Shown here: positions 1 to 8,987 of the stretch, piece after piece
Numbering within the stretch: position 1 is the first letter of the stretch
Layout: every line of letters starts with the position of its first letter
NCBI GenBank assembly: GCA_016213845.1
Contig: JACQZN010000049.1
Coordinates: 46,150 to 110,149, forward strand
From: Candidatus Wallbacteria bacterium
GTDB taxonomy: Bacteria > Muiribacteriota > UBA6191 > JACPRK01
DNA length: 64,000 nucleotides
Direction of reading: 5' to 3'
Position numbers and translations under genes: made by a program
The notes under the pieces: model-generated
What the model saw: the letters and a program-made list of their open reading frames with translations, nothing else
What the model was told of the DNA's origin: nothing
Databases searched by the model: none

Positions 1-456
1 CTGGCCGAAGCCTTGCTGCCGGGCGCCACGCCTTTCGCGCTCCCCTCGGAGGACGACATCGCCACCTGGCAGCCTCTGGCGGCGCTCTCCCCCAGGGCCT
101 CGTCGACGTTGCCGGACGGGGGCGCAGGACCCGCCGGCGCCCTGGTCGTCCTGGCCGCTGCGGAGCGCCGAACGGGACCCGAGCCGGGACGCCGGGCCGT
201 CATCGGAGACACCGACTTCTTCACCAACGGCGCGCTCTCACGGTGGCCGGTCAACCGGGAGCTGCTCGTGAACCTGGTCAACTGGCTCTCCGAACGTGAA
301 GAGCTCCTGGGCCCGTGGCCCCAGCCCGAGGGCCCGCCGCAAGTCATCCTGACGGATCGCCAGTTGCGAGCCATCGCCGCCATCGTGCTTGTCGGCATGC
401 CCGGGCTCTTCTGCCTGATCGCTCTCGGTGTCTGGCTGGAGGGGCGGCGGCGGTGA
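1..456 (+). CDS. Gld-type ABC transport auxiliary protein, C-terminal part
   Basis: The reading frame is open from the first base, so only the C-terminal ~151 residues are present. They contain a stretch like the end of the GldG/ABC-transporter auxiliary family: a 'VIGDTDFFTNG' segment, then 'NRELLVNLVNWLS', then one transmembrane helix at about residues 122-145 and a short basic tail (RRR). In this family a large periplasmic domain is anchored at the C-terminus and works with an ABC ATPase and permease. The next gene, a DUF4340 protein, overlaps by GTGA, which is the usual neighbour of this family. The substrate is unknown. The family call rests on the C-terminus and neighbour only. Confidence 0.7.
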   Translation: MAEALLPGATPFALPSEDDIATWQPLAALSPRASSTLPDGGAGPAGALVVLAAAERRTGPEPGRRAVIGDTDFFTNGALSRWPVNRELLVNLVNWLSEREELLGPWPQPEGPPQVILTDRQLRAIAAIVLVGMPGLFCLIALGVWLEGRRR

Positions 457-992
457 CGTTGGGCCGGCGGGCGGCTGCCGCGGCGGTCCTGTTGGCGGCG
501 CTGGGGCTGTACTACTGGCTGGACACCGGGCGAACGACATGGGCGGTGCCGGAGCCGGCCGCCGGAGTCACCAAGCTCACGGTGGAGCTCGCCGGCGCCC
601 GCATCGAGCTCGAGCGCAGCCAGGCGAGCTGGAGGGCCATCAGCCCCGCCGCCGTGGCGCCGGAGCGCAGCGGTCCTGGATATCGTGGCCTGGCTTCCCC
701 ACAATCCGGCGAGGTACCCGCCCGGGTGGACTGGGTGCTGGGGCAACTCTGCCGGCACGACTTCCCTACCTTGCCGGCAAGCGAAGTCTCGGGGCCCGCC
801 TTCGGGCTCGACCCGCCAGCCCTCCGTTTGACAATCGTCGGCGCTCGCACCTATCATCTGGCGATCGGCGGCACCAACCCCGCCCGAGACAGCCGCTACT
901 TCAGGCTCGAAGAGCCCGCGCGGGCAGGCCTTCTGCCCCGCGCCCTGGTGGGCGAGATCGCCGCCCTGGCCGGTGGCGGCCCCGAACATTGA
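453..992 (+). CDS. DUF4340-like membrane-anchored protein
   Basis: About 179 residues from a GTG at 453 that overlaps the preceding stop (GTGA), so the two are translationally coupled. One N-terminal transmembrane helix (about residues 6-24) is followed by a periplasmic domain with the pattern of DUF4340: 'VTKLTVELAGARIELER', a short hydrophilic block, a segment on 'VDWVLGQL', then 'LTIVGARTYHLAIGG'. DUF4340 proteins accompany Gld-type ABC auxiliary proteins; their biochemical role is not established. A longer open frame exists upstream but overlaps the previous gene, so the GTG start is preferred. Confidence 0.65.
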   Translation: MTLGRRAAAAAVLLAALGLYYWLDTGRTTWAVPEPAAGVTKLTVELAGARIELERSQASWRAISPAAVAPERSGPGYRGLASPQSGEVPARVDWVLGQLCRHDFPTLPASEVSGPAFGLDPPALRLTIVGARTYHLAIGGTNPARDSRYFRLEEPARAGLLPRALVGEIAALAGGGPEH

Positions 993-1005
993 GGAGCGCC
1001 CCGGA

Positions 1006-2091
1006 ATGAAGATCGGCATCATCGGACTACCCCAGTCGGGAAAGTCGACCTGCTTCGACCTGTTGCAGGGACCTGGCGCCTCGCGTGCCGCCGAGGAGCC
1101 CGGCAAGGGACGGATCGGCGTCATCAAGGTCCCCGACGCCCGCATCGACCGGCTCTCGAAGCTCTTCAACCCGAAGAAGACCACCTTCTCCGACATCGAG
1201 TTCGTCGACTTCGCAGCCATCCAGCGGGCCGCCTCGGGAGGCAGCGCGTTCAGCTCCCGGATGTTGAGCGAGATCAAGACCGTCGACGGTCTGCTGCAAG
1301 TCGTGCGGTGTTTCGCCGACGACAACGTCTACCACGTCGAGGAGTCGATAGACCCCACGCGGGACTTCAAGCTCCTTACCGGAGAGTTGCACCTGGCCGA
1401 CCTGATCCAGGTCGAGCAGAGGCTGGAGAAGCTGGGCACGAGCGCCGCCAAGGGGCAGAAGAAGGACGCCCGCGAGCAGGCGCTTCTCGAGAAGATCAAG
1501 GCCGCACTCGACGCCGAGCAGCCCGCCAGCTCGGTGGAGCTTGCCCCCGATGACGAGCCGCTCATGCGCAGTGCCGCCATGCTGACGGCCAAGCCGTTGG
1601 TCACCGTGCTGAACCTGGACGAGGGCCAGCTCAGGGACAAGGCCGACCCGATGCTCTCGCGCTTCTCGAGCCAGCTTCCGGATGTACCGGCCATCCGGCT
1701 CTGCGCGCGCATCGAATCCGAGATCGCAGCCCTCGACACCGAGGAGGAGCGACAGGCCTTCCTCGAGGACCTCGGGATGACCGAGCCGGCCAGGACGCGA
1801 CTTATCCGGACTTGCTACGAGATGCTCCAGTACATCAGCTTCTTCACGGTCGGCGAGGACGAGGTGCGCGCCTGGACGATCCGCAAAGGAATGAACGCCC
1901 AGCGCTCCGCCGGCAAGATCCACAGCGACCTCGAGAAGGGCTTCATCCGCGCCGAGGTGATCAGCTACGACGACCTATCGAGGCTCGAGGGTTCTTACGC
2001 CGCCGCCAAGAAGGAGGGGGTCATGCGGTTGGAAGGCAAGGAGTACATCGTGCAGGACGGCGACGTGTTGAACATCCGGTTCAATGTCTGA
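1006..2091 (+). CDS. ychF: YchF family ribosome-associated ATPase (Obg-like)
   Basis: A 361-residue protein, the normal length for YchF/OLA1. The P-loop is GLPQSGKS at residues 7-14, slightly off the usual GLPNVGKS. The NxxE motif that gives this family ATP rather than GTP preference is seen as NLDE near residue 200. The C-terminus has the TGS domain (from about residue 275, 'ISFFTVGEDEVRAWTI' onward, ending 'YIVQDGDVLNIRFNV'). YchF binds ribosomes and is linked to stress and translation control. The ATG at 1006 starts right at the conserved N-terminus; the frame is open a little further upstream but only over the preceding gene. Confidence 0.93.
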   Translation: MKIGIIGLPQSGKSTCFDLLQGPGASRAAEEPGKGRIGVIKVPDARIDRLSKLFNPKKTTFSDIEFVDFAAIQRAASGGSAFSSRMLSEIKTVDGLLQVVRCFADDNVYHVEESIDPTRDFKLLTGELHLADLIQVEQRLEKLGTSAAKGQKKDAREQALLEKIKAALDAEQPASSVELAPDDEPLMRSAAMLTAKPLVTVLNLDEGQLRDKADPMLSRFSSQLPDVPAIRLCARIESEIAALDTEEERQAFLEDLGMTEPARTRLIRTCYEMLQYISFFTVGEDEVRAWTIRKGMNAQRSAGKIHSDLEKGFIRAEVISYDDLSRLEGSYAAAKKEGVMRLEGKEYIVQDGDVLNIRFNV

Positions 2092-2093
2092 GG

Positions 2094-2128
2094 GAGAATC
2101 GAGAATCGAGAATTGAGAATTGAGAAGA
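2094..2128. repeat. Heptanucleotide tandem repeat (GAGAATC-type)
   Basis: Five 7-base units immediately after the ychF stop: GAGAATC twice, GAGAATT twice, then GAGAAGA. The same unit recurs at 44777-44818. The unit length of seven resembles the short tandem heptamers known from cyanobacteria, but the function here is unknown. Confidence 0.8.
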
Positions 2129-2185
2129 GGGAAGGTGGAATGTGGAGGGCCACTCTGGGGAGAAGGGCGGGGGGCGTTCTCCCCT

Positions 2186-2208
2186 CGTGGTTCGGCAGGC
2201 TCACCACG
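2186..2208. repeat. REP-like hairpin (TTCGGCAGGCTCA core)
   Basis: CGTGG and CCACG arms (5 bp) flank TTCGGCAGGCTCA, followed by AACGG. The core matches a widely dispersed REP-like sequence in bacterial chromosomes (TTCGACAGGCTCA), of which two more relatives lie at 48748-48847. It lies between the convergent genes ychF and the prepilin gene and could also help termination. Confidence 0.55.
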
Positions 2209-2261
2209 AACGGATTCAAACAGCCCGAGATGACTGGCTACTGACTACTGGCTACTTCCCC

Positions 2262-2804
2262 CTACGGCTCCGGTAGCGGATTCCAGGTCTTATCGGTCCT
2301 CAGGTTCTTGAGGAAGAGCACCTTGGCGAAATCGGTCGGGGCATTGTCCGCCTCGATCTCGAAGCGCACGCTGACATGGATGTTCGAGGCGCTGCGCAAG
2401 GTGCCAGGCTTCACGTCGAAGGCCTTCAGTTTGTCGAGTCCGAACTTGCGGTGCTCTTTGTCGGCCGCCGGACCCGAGGTCTCCAGGCGCCGATGGATGG
2501 TCCCGCCTTCGCGTTTGTAGGTGACCCGGACAGGGACGGAGCGATAGGGGTTTCGCTCGACCTTGAGGATGTCGAGCTTCAGCTCCCCGGCGGCGGCGTT
2601 CCAGACCGGGGACTTCCGAAGTGCCTGCACATCGAGCTTGAGGGATTGAAAGAGAAGGTTGGCCTCCCCGATGTACTCGAGCTTGCCTTCGCCTCGAACC
2701 ATTCCGCGGCGGCTGCTCACCAGGAGCGTATAGAGCACGGCCATCAGCATCACGGCCACGCCGAACGCCAGCAGCGCCTCCACCAGCGAGAACCCGCGCC
2801 TCAC
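2262..2804 (-). CDS. Prepilin-type pseudopilin (GspJ/PilW-like)
   Basis: 180 residues. The N-terminus is a classical type IV prepilin signal, RRG|FSLVEALLAFG, with Glu at position +5 of the mature protein, followed by a hydrophobic helix to about residue 30. The rest is a single globular domain without recognisable motifs. The GTG start overlaps the stop of the preceding prepilin gene (GTGA). Last gene of a four-gene operon with a second prepilin, a large pilin-like membrane protein and a LysM protein. It probably acts as a minor pilin of a type IV pilus or type II secretion pseudopilus; the assembly ATPase is not in this window, so the exact machine is unknown. Confidence 0.72.
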   Translation of the reverse strand: MRRGFSLVEALLAFGVAVMLMAVLYTLLVSSRRGMVRGEGKLEYIGEANLLFQSLKLDVQALRKSPVWNAAAGELKLDILKVERNPYRSVPVRVTYKREGGTIHRRLETSGPAADKEHRKFGLDKLKAFDVKPGTLRSASNIHVSVRFEIEADNAPTDFAKVLFLKNLRTDKTWNPLPEP

Positions 2805-3256
2805 CGATCCACCTTCGTCTTGAGCGCCACCAGCTCGATGCGGCGCTTCTCCTCGTCGCCCCCGCCTTGCCAGACGACCTTGATGCGCACCGTCTTCACG
2901 CGGAACTTTCCCTTCCCGTCAATCGTCGCAGAGACATCCTCCTTGGGATCGACCTCGACCGTACGCGTGTAGAGCGGCGAGCCGACCGGCATGTTCGTCG
3001 CAATCTCGCCCGGCAGAGCGGCGTCGACCTCCTCGTACCCGAGCGCGCCGACGGCCTCGACGACGTCGTCGGCCAGGAGGAAGGCCTTCGTCTGGTGCAG
3101 CGTCTGGGCCGTCCCCTGGTGGCCGGCGATCAGCAGCCCGAGAAGCGGCATGAGCGCGATCGACAGGAAGATGACGGCGACCACGATCTCGGTCAGGCTG
3201 ACGCCCGCCCTGCCGGGTCGCCGCCCGCCCATCACATCCGCTCGAGCACGCCTCAT
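2801..3256 (-). CDS. Prepilin-type minor pilin (GspI/PilV-like)
   Basis: About 151 residues from an ATG at 3256 that overlaps the previous stop (ATGA). A prepilin cleavage site lies near residue 17: RAG|VSLTEIVVAVIFLSIALM, with Glu at +5 and a hydrophobic helix. The length and 'SLTEIVVAVIFLSIALMPLL' pattern resemble GspI/PilV minor pilins. The mature domain has an alternating beta pattern but no diagnostic motif. It is coupled to the downstream prepilin gene and the upstream large protein, so the three products probably belong to one pilus-like tip complex. Confidence 0.72.
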   Translation of the reverse strand: MRRARADVMGGRRPGRAGVSLTEIVVAVIFLSIALMPLLGLLIAGHQGTAQTLHQTKAFLLADDVVEAVGALGYEEVDAALPGEIATNMPVGSPLYTRTVEVDPKEDVSATIDGKGKFRVKTVRIKVVWQGGGDEEKRRIELVALKTKVDR

Positions 3257-5487
3257 TGCACCATCAGGAAGTCGTCGGAGTGGTCGACACAGAGCGACCA
3301 TCCCGGATCGATCTTCTTGGACTCCTTGAGCCACGGCCCCACTTTGAAGTTCGGGTTGTACTGCAAGAAGGACACGGACTTGGCCTGGAAGCTCTTTTGA
3401 AAATCGATTCCCTGGGCGATGATCGCCCCGAAGAGCTGCAGTCCCTTCGGCGCCTCGATCAACCCCTTCGGCGCCACCAGGATCGCCTGCACCGCGTGGC
3501 GGTCCGCGATCCGGATGTTTCCCTTCCGCGCCACCAGCATCAGCGGCGGCTTGTCGGGGTCTCCCGGCCCGTCCCCTCCCACCAACGGCGAGGCCACGTC
3601 GAACTCATCGGCGACGAGCACCCCACCGCGCTTGATGTGGTGGATTGCCCCGAGCGGGAAGGGGCCGTCCTTCTCCCAGACCAGCACGGTCCCCAGATCC
3701 AGCGTGTCGCCTCCGACCAGGTACCCCTCGTCGGCCAGGAAGCGCGTTGGGTTGTCGGCCTCTCCCGAGCGGCGGCAGACTTTCAACATGTCGGGGAACG
3801 AGGTCGCCAGGCTGTTCACCACGCTCTCGAGCTCAGCCTCGCCGATGCCGTCCTGCTCGGCGTCGGGCAAGAGTCCCGCGACCAGCTTCGTCCTGGGATC
3901 GGAGTCGTCCTTCGGAGTGAAAAACTCCTTTGGAACCTTCGACACCCCGACCCCCTTCTGCACGGGGAAGGCCTCGTGGTTCTCGCTGGAGAGAAACAGC
4001 ATGCCCTGGTTGTAGGGTCGCGTCGCCACGCGAGAGGCCATCTGCGAGTAGACTTGCGGGCTCACCGAGGGATCGGCTGCCAGCGTCCGCGTGGCGGGAT
4101 CGACGAACAAGAACTTGCCCGGATTGTAGATGTCGGCCGCGCCAGCGACGTCGTCGAAGGTCCCCGCCGACACCGGCACCGCCGCCCTGAACTGCGCCAT
4201 CGGGATCGGATCGGGCGGCATCGGCAGCAGCGTGAAGAAGGCCGCGGCCGTGGTGTCGTCCACCGCGGTCTTCAAGCTCGCCGCCGTCAGCCGCAGCAGC
4301 CCCGCCGAGACTTTTCCCAGCACCAGCGTCGGGCTGATCCGGTTCCTGGGCGCGCCCATCAAGTGCAGGACGCTGGAGAGCAGCTTCTGCGTGACGTCGG
4401 GTGGCCCGAACGCCTTGCGCGAGCTGTCGAGCTCCGGCCCGTCGAGCCGCGAGATCCCCATGTCCCAGAACCGGACCGACCAGGGCGAGCCCGCCGGCAA
4501 CTTGGCATTGACGTCGTCGTCGATGTAGCTGCGCTGAGCAGTCTTGGGGCCGGGACCGGCCGCCTCGTGAAAGAACAGGAAGTCCTCGCCCGCCTGGGCC
4601 GCGTTGTCGGTTTCGTCGTGGCTGAACGCGTGATTCAAGATCAGGTCCCCGCGCGCTCCGAGATAGACCCAGCCCTGGCTGGCCAGCCGCTCGCCCGTCA
4701 GGCCCTTGAAGGCGCTGGCGTCGTCGACCTCGCCGTTGTTCAGCACCAGCGGGCCCTTGCCGTCCGCCACGAGCCCGTGGAAATCGGTGTTCGCGGAGTT
4801 GATCAGCTCGGGGCTGCAGGCCGGGTTGGTCGGGTCCGAAAGAAACAGCGTGAAGTGGTTGAAGAGCGGCAAGAGCGGCGAAACGACCCGATACTCCATG
4901 AACCCGAGTAGCCTTCGCGAAACACCCTCCAGCAGAGCTCCGACCTTGAAGACGCTCTCCACCTCGATGAAGAGGCGCCCGTACTTCTGGCGCACGTCCT
5001 GCAATCCCTTGGTCCAGCCATGCGGATCGAAGGCGAGCGAATCGTCCGGCAGCGCATAGAATCGCGCCTTGAGTGTGCCGACGTTCGCGACGCCGCCCTC
5101 GAAGGATTGCGCCACCCGATCGACCAGCGGCAGGTAGTCGGTCTTGAAGTCGATTTCCCCCAGCGGGATCGGCTTTCCAGAGCTCCACGCCGGGTCGTCC
5201 ATCGACTTCATCAGCGCCTTCGAGATGGCAGATTCCGGGTCGAGCAACCCGGCCTGCACCTCGGCCTTCGAAAGTTCCATCGCTGCCCGGGCCAGCGTGT
5301 AGGCGAACTCTCCGAAGAGCTGGCGGTACTGCAGCAGCCGTCGCCCACGCATGAAGGAGAAGTAGCTGAAGACGCCAATCGTCAGGACCAGAAGGACGAA
5401 GAAGACGACGATGGTGGCGATACCGCGCCTCGTGGGCCGGAATCTTCTCTCGCCACCGGAAGCGTGTTGGCTATCGCGTCGTGACAC
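3253..5487 (-). CDS. Large pilin-like membrane protein (GspK/PilX-type N-terminus), unknown
   Basis: About 744 residues from a GTG at 5487, which overlaps the end of the LysM gene by 17 bases; the frame is open further upstream only inside that gene. N-terminal RRG|IATIVVFFVLLVLTIGV resembles a GspK/PilX leader: a prepilin-like Gly cut site and helix but no Glu at +5. The remaining ~700 residues are exported and rich in short hydrophobic-aspartate patches; I recognise no catalytic motif. At more than twice the usual size of GspK (~320) it may be a tip adhesin-like pilin. It sits between LysM and two prepilins in one operon. Family assignment rests on the N-terminus and context. Confidence 0.6.
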   Translation of the reverse strand: MSRRDSQHASGGERRFRPTRRGIATIVVFFVLLVLTIGVFSYFSFMRGRRLLQYRQLFGEFAYTLARAAMELSKAEVQAGLLDPESAISKALMKSMDDPAWSSGKPIPLGEIDFKTDYLPLVDRVAQSFEGGVANVGTLKARFYALPDDSLAFDPHGWTKGLQDVRQKYGRLFIEVESVFKVGALLEGVSRRLLGFMEYRVVSPLLPLFNHFTLFLSDPTNPACSPELINSANTDFHGLVADGKGPLVLNNGEVDDASAFKGLTGERLASQGWVYLGARGDLILNHAFSHDETDNAAQAGEDFLFFHEAAGPGPKTAQRSYIDDDVNAKLPAGSPWSVRFWDMGISRLDGPELDSSRKAFGPPDVTQKLLSSVLHLMGAPRNRISPTLVLGKVSAGLLRLTAASLKTAVDDTTAAAFFTLLPMPPDPIPMAQFRAAVPVSAGTFDDVAGAADIYNPGKFLFVDPATRTLAADPSVSPQVYSQMASRVATRPYNQGMLFLSSENHEAFPVQKGVGVSKVPKEFFTPKDDSDPRTKLVAGLLPDAEQDGIGEAELESVVNSLATSFPDMLKVCRRSGEADNPTRFLADEGYLVGGDTLDLGTVLVWEKDGPFPLGAIHHIKRGGVLVADEFDVASPLVGGDGPGDPDKPPLMLVARKGNIRIADRHAVQAILVAPKGLIEAPKGLQLFGAIIAQGIDFQKSFQAKSVSFLQYNPNFKVGPWLKESKKIDPGWSLCVDHSDDFLMVQ

Positions 5488-5890
5488 TCGAACGGGGGAC
5501 CTCCGTGCGCGCGGACAGCCCCGAGACGGGATCGAAGGGTGTCGGACCCGACGGCGCCGCAGGTGTCGTGGCGCCCGTCCCCGCGCCACCGTCCTCCTTG
5601 AGGATGCGCGCTCGCTCGGCCGGGTCGGTCACACCGCGCAGCTTTTGCAGCGTCGCCTTCGACGGAAGCGTGATGACTGTACCGTTGGGAATGGTCCGGG
5701 TGTTGGAGATGTTGTTCGCCTTCTGGAGATCGACCCAGAAAGACGGGTCCCCGTACTTCACACGGGCTATCTCCCAGAGCGTGTCCCCTTCCTTCATCGT
5801 GTAGGTTTCGGCAAGCGCCTCTGGCGTGACGAGCACGGCCAGGACCAGGACGGATGCCAGCAAGGCGACCGGCGAGCGCGGAGCAATCAT
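5471..5890 (-). CDS. Secreted LysM domain protein
   Basis: 139 residues. A signal peptide (hydrophobic residues 9-27, ending PEALAETY) is followed by a LysM domain at about residues 30-76: 'YTMKEGDTLWEIARVKYGD', then 'NNISNTRTIPNGTVITLP'. A Thr/Pro/Gly-rich tail follows. LysM binds peptidoglycan glycan chains. The ATG at 5890 has a strong upstream GGAGGTG. First gene of the pilin-like operon, so it may anchor the assembly to the cell wall, as LysM proteins do in some type IV pilus systems (inference). Confidence 0.8.
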   Translation of the reverse strand: MIAPRSPVALLASVLVLAVLVTPEALAETYTMKEGDTLWEIARVKYGDPSFWVDLQKANNISNTRTIPNGTVITLPSKATLQKLRGVTDPAERARILKEDGGAGTGATTPAAPSGPTPFDPVSGLSARTEVPRSSVTTR

Positions 5891-6025
5891 CGAACACCTC
5901 CGGTTCAGACTTGGGGGTTCCCGCTCAGTATATGCCCCTGCAGCTCGCCGGTTCATGAAATCGCACGGGCGGCACCCGTGTTCCCCTGGCAAAGGAGTCC
6001 CCCAAGGAGGTAGATCATCTCTACG

Positions 6026-7324
6026 ATGCGGTTGCGGCAACTGAGCGTGGGGGCCAAGCTCGGGATCGCCCTGGCGACGATCTATGGATGCGCGCTGGCG
6101 GCTGTCCTGGTGGCGGTGCTCTCGCACCACGAAGCGACGCTCTCGGAGAGGTGCCGGGAGGAGCGGCGGGCCGTGCTGGGGACCCTGGCACACCTGGCAC
6201 AGCGTCCCTTCGCCCCATCGGAGGAGCGTGAGCTGGGACAGATGCTGGCGACACAGGAAGAGGCCTGGCGCGCCACCAGCTTCAGCGTGCGCTGCTCGGT
6301 CGTCGGGATCGGGTTGCTCTCCGTGGCCGTGGGGCTCTTCGGCGCGCTGCTGCTGGCGCGGCTGGTCACCGCTCCCATCTCGCGGCTGCGCGAGGACATG
6401 CTGGAGCTGGCCCGCGGAGGCTTGCCGCCGGTGCCGCCCCCGTGCCAGCCGTCGCGCTTCGAGGTGATCAGCTGCGAGCGCGCCGGAGCAGCCCCCGCGG
6501 CCCGCGGGTTCCTCGAGGGGCTCCTGGCAGACCAGGGGGATGAGCTCTACCAGCTCCGACAGGGATTCCAGTTGATGGTGTACGAACTGCAGCAGCGCAT
6601 GGCGGAGCTCGAGCAGAGCACCAAGGAGCGGGAAGTCGCCAAGCGGCTGGGCGAGATCGGGGCCCTGGCCGCCACGGTGGCGCACGAGATGCGCAACCCG
6701 CTCAACACCATCGAAGGCGCCGTGTACCACCTGAAGCGGACCTATTCGCAGAACTCGGACATCGCCGAGTATGCCCAGCTGGTCCAGGAACAGGTTGAGC
6801 GCCTCACCAGCGTCAGCGCACACCTGCTCGACGCCACGCGCCCGCTGGCGCCCGACCGCCAGCCGACCGACCTCAACAGCCTGGTGCGCGACACGGCGCT
6901 CAGGCTGGTCAGCGAATCGGCCGCCCAGAAGGTGAGCCTCGAGTTCCGCTTCGCCCCGGAGCTCCCGTGCGTACCGGTGGATCGCATCCAGATGAAGCAG
7001 GTGGTCGAGAACCTGGTGGAAAACTCGCTGCAGGCGATGCCCGACGGCGGCAAGGTCGTCCTCGAGACGGCCGTCCACGAATCGGGCGACATCCTGCTGC
7101 GGGTAGCCGACGACGGTCCCGGAATCCGCATGGAGCTCCGCGAGCGCGTCTTCGACCCGTTCTTCACCACGCGAACGACGGGAACGGGGTTGGGTCTCTA
7201 CATCGTCAGCCGCATCGTCGGAACGCACGGCGGCTCCGTGAAGCTCGACGGCTCTCCCGGACCGGGCGCCCGCTTCGAGATTCGCCTGCCCGGCCCCGAG
7301 CTGGCCGTGGCCGCGGCCGGGTAA
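6026..7324 (+). CDS. Membrane sensor histidine kinase (NtrB-like)
   Basis: 432 residues. Two transmembrane helices (about 10-32 and 92-115) bound a periplasmic region of ~60 residues; a HAMP-like segment and a coiled coil follow. The H-box is AHEMRNPLNTIEG with the phospho-acceptor His near 220. ATP-binding motifs are visible: NLVENSLQA (N box), DDGPGI (G1), DPFFTTR (F) and GTGLGL (G2). The H-box type and the gene order match NtrB-class kinases paired with sigma-54 activators; the partner starts 6 bases downstream. AAGGAGGT lies at 6004-6011, rather far (15 bases) from the ATG. The signal sensed is unknown. Confidence 0.9.
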   Translation: MRLRQLSVGAKLGIALATIYGCALAAVLVAVLSHHEATLSERCREERRAVLGTLAHLAQRPFAPSEERELGQMLATQEEAWRATSFSVRCSVVGIGLLSVAVGLFGALLLARLVTAPISRLREDMLELARGGLPPVPPPCQPSRFEVISCERAGAAPAARGFLEGLLADQGDELYQLRQGFQLMVYELQQRMAELEQSTKEREVAKRLGEIGALAATVAHEMRNPLNTIEGAVYHLKRTYSQNSDIAEYAQLVQEQVERLTSVSAHLLDATRPLAPDRQPTDLNSLVRDTALRLVSESAAQKVSLEFRFAPELPCVPVDRIQMKQVVENLVENSLQAMPDGGKVVLETAVHESGDILLRVADDGPGIRMELRERVFDPFFTTRTTGTGLGLYIVSRIVGTHGGSVKLDGSPGPGARFEIRLPGPELAVAAAG

Positions 7325-7330
7325 ACCGTC

Positions 7331-8725
<1,395 letters not shown>

Positions 8726-8757
8726 GCCGTGTGACAGGAACGTGACGGTCGAGGGGA

Positions 8758-8924
8758 GCATCGAAGTTCCCCTCAAAGTCGGACCCGCGGAGGCGGAAAT
8801 CGGGGGCTGGCTCCGAAACCCCGCATGAAATCTGCCCCATGCCGAACCGGTTGCTTGGGGTTTCGGTGCCTGCACCTGATTTTCGCCGACTTTGCCGGAG
8901 CCCTGGGAGCGCATCGAAGTTCCC
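8758..8924. repeat. MITE-like inverted-repeat element flanked by 14-bp direct repeats (copy A)
   Basis: The core at 8774-8906 is a long imperfect inverted repeat. The left arm reads CAAAGTCGG, then GGCGGAAATCGGGGG and GGCTCCGAAACCCC; the right arm has GGGGTTTCGGTGCC, then CTGATTTTCGCC and GACTTTG. About 30 bases separate the arms. A second, closely similar copy lies in the opposite orientation at 48879-49003. Copy A is bracketed by the exact direct repeat GCATCGAAGTTCCC at 8758-8771 and 8911-8924, as expected for a target-site duplication. It has no coding capacity. It is most likely a miniature inverted-repeat element. Confidence 0.8.
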
Positions 8925-8987
8925 TTCCCATCCGAGGGCCCGACAGGTCATAATGAAAGGGATAGGGAGGGCGTTCGAGCGCCCCAC

